A program made the translations under genes and the position numbers. Below, piece after piece: positions 62,985 to 64,000 of a stretch of 64,000 bases of DNA. Within the stretch, counting starts at the first letter, position 1, and each line of letters begins with the position of its first letter. Source of the DNA: Paraburkholderia sp. NMBU_R16 (GTDB lineage: Bacteria > Pseudomonadota > Gammaproteobacteria > Burkholderiales > Burkholderiaceae); contig NZ_JAAAYE010000015.1 of NCBI RefSeq assembly GCF_013282575.1, positions 1 through 64,000 on the forward strand, in the 5' to 3' direction. Under the pieces are notes generated by a model. The model made no database searches and had not been told where the DNA came from. It saw only the letters and a list, made by a program, of their open reading frames with translations.

Positions 62985-64000
62985 TCAAATACCGAGGCAG
63001 AGATACTTGATGACGGTGTACTCGTCGATACCGTAATGCGAGCCTTCTCGTCCGACGCCCGATTGCTTGACGCCGCCGAAAGGTGCGACTTCGTTCGAAA
63101 TGATGCCCGTATTGATGCCGACCATCCCGTATTCGAGCGCCTCGGCCACGCGCCAGACGCGTGCAATGTCGCGGCTATAGAAGTAAGCGGCGAGGCCGAA
63201 TTCGGTGTCGTTGGCCATTCGAATCACTTCGTCGTCCGAACTGAATTTGAACAGCGGGGCCACGGGGCCGAACGTCTCTTCCTTGGCGAGCTGCATGGCA
63301 GCCGTCACGCCGGTCAGCACCGTCGGTTCGAAGAACGTCTGCCCGAGCGCATGGCGCTTGCCTCCGGTGGCAACACGTGCGCCTTTAGAAAGCGCATCGG
63401 CGATATGGGCTTCGACCTTGCGTACGGCTGCTTCGTTGATGAGCGGCCCCTGCACGACCCCGTCCTCGGTGCCACGGCCCACTTTGAGCTGTTCCACCGC
63501 GGCGAGCAGCTTCTCGGCGAACGCATCGTAGACGCGCTCGTGTACGTAGAGACGATTCGCGCATACACAGGTCTGGCCGCTGTTTCGATACTTCGAAGCG
63601 ATCGCCCCGGCCACGGCGGCGTCGAGATCGGCATCGTCGAACACGATGAAGGGCGCATTGCCGCCCAATTCGAGCGAGAGCTTCTTGATCGTCGACGCAC
63701 ACTGTGCCATCAACAGCCGGCCCACGCCCGTCGAGCCGGTAAACGACAGTTTGCGCACGAGGGCATTGCCCGTCATCTCGGCACCGATTTCCTTCGGCTC
63801 GCCCGTGACGATGCTGAGCACGCCCTTGGGCAGCCCGGCACGCTCGGCCAGCACGGCCAGCGCGAGCGCAGAAAGCGGCGTGGCCTCGGCGGGCTTGACG
63901 ACGATCGGGCAGCCCGCCGCGAGTGCCGGTCCGACCTTGCGCGTAATCATCGCCGCCGGGAAATTCCAGGGGGTAATGGCGGCGCACACGCCGACGGGCT
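62985..64000 (-). CDS. gabD: NAD(P)-dependent succinate-semialdehyde dehydrogenase-type ALDH, 5' part outside window
   Basis: The C-terminal 338 residues of an aldehyde dehydrogenase; the frame remains open through the right edge, so the first 140 or so residues are missing. Seen are the NAD-binding [21 protein letters not shown], the base Glu in [16 protein letters not shown], the catalytic Cys in [10 protein letters not shown], and [20 protein letters not shown] at the end. The CVC pair and C terminus fit GabD/glutarate semialdehyde dehydrogenase. In lysine breakdown this enzyme can act on glutarate semialdehyde, but no davBA genes are visible. Confidence 0.88.
   Translation of the reverse strand, partial: PVGVCAAITPWNFPAAMITRKVGPALAAGCPIVVKPAEATPLSALALAVLAERAGLPKGVLSIVTGEPKEIGAEMTGNALVRKLSFTGSTGVGRLLMAQCASTIKKLSLELGGNAPFIVFDDADLDAAVAGAIASKYRNSGQTCVCANRLYVHERVYDAFAEKLLAAVEQLKVGRGTEDGVVQGPLINEAAVRKVEAHIADALSKGARVATGGKRHALGQTFFEPTVLTGVTAAMQLAKEETFGPVAPLFKFSSDDEVIRMANDTEFGLAAYFYSRDIARVWRVAEALEYGMVGINTGIISNEVAPFGGVKQSGVGREGSHYGIDEYTVIKYLCLGI

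Overview
The window is high-GC chromosomal DNA with the gene content of a Burkholderiaceae betaproteobacterium (Burkholderia, Paraburkholderia, Caballeronia or Trinickia type). The evidence is two small secreted DUF4148 proteins, an mprF-acvB pair, several LysR regulators, two methyl-accepting chemotaxis proteins and many aromatic and amino-acid catabolic genes, mostly with clear Shine-Dalgarno (SD) sequences. The genus is inference. I see no rRNA, tRNA, CRISPR array, insertion sequence or phage module.

Layout. 1-0.8 kb: two weak hypothetical ORFs. 1.0-5 kb: LysR regulator, class I PPK2 polyphosphate kinase, and a VOC protein in an operon with a MerA-like flavoprotein disulfide reductase. 5.0-10.6 kb: a LysR gene divergent from a nag-type salicylate 5-hydroxylase operon (reductase, large subunit, small subunit, Rieske ferredoxin, aromatic-acid transporter). 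10.7-19.7 kb: a GH114-like lipoprotein, a DUF4148 protein, a small membrane protein, mprF-acvB (lysyl-phosphatidylglycerol synthesis and probable turnover), amiC-amiR without an amidase, and creA. 19.7-24.8 kb: a tiny lipoprotein, two chemoreceptors (one behind a good sigma-28 promoter match), a zinc-ribbon-like protein and an EamA exporter whose start is disturbed by a 13-bp duplication.

24.8-33 kb is the most coherent metabolic block: a delta1-piperideine-2-carboxylate reductase-type enzyme, LysR, a DUF1338/HglS-family 2-oxoadipate enzyme, an XRE-cupin regulator, an ALDH7/AmaB-type dehydrogenase, an FAD amine oxidase and a LysN-type aminotransferase. Together these can form the pipecolate/2-aminoadipate route of lysine breakdown. 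A 15-bp motif is shared by the promoter regions of the reductase and the dehydrogenase operon and is a candidate regulon operator.

33-43.2 kb: a DnaJ-like protein, a PLP decarboxylase, and a form II (AYRGAGR) molybdenum hydroxylase operon in the order S-L-M-D-E-G-xdhC. 43.4-51.5 kb: vapBC, a DadA-like dehydrogenase, an alpha/beta hydrolase with divergent LysR, a class II-like sirtuin, gnd, a second DUF4148 protein, an NlpD-like lipoprotein and a small helical protein. 51.7-56.7 kb: glycogen phosphorylase followed by small envelope and stress genes (DUF6232, OsmB-like, DUF3309, PRC-barrel, CsbD). 57-60.4 kb: an unusual operon of aminotransferase, DUF2848 protein, cupin and MFS transporter. 60.5-64 kb: an aspartoacylase-family deacylase, a basic amino-acid binding protein and a truncated succinate-semialdehyde dehydrogenase running off the right edge.

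Gene starts were set mainly by SD sequences and family alignment from memory. No database search was possible.
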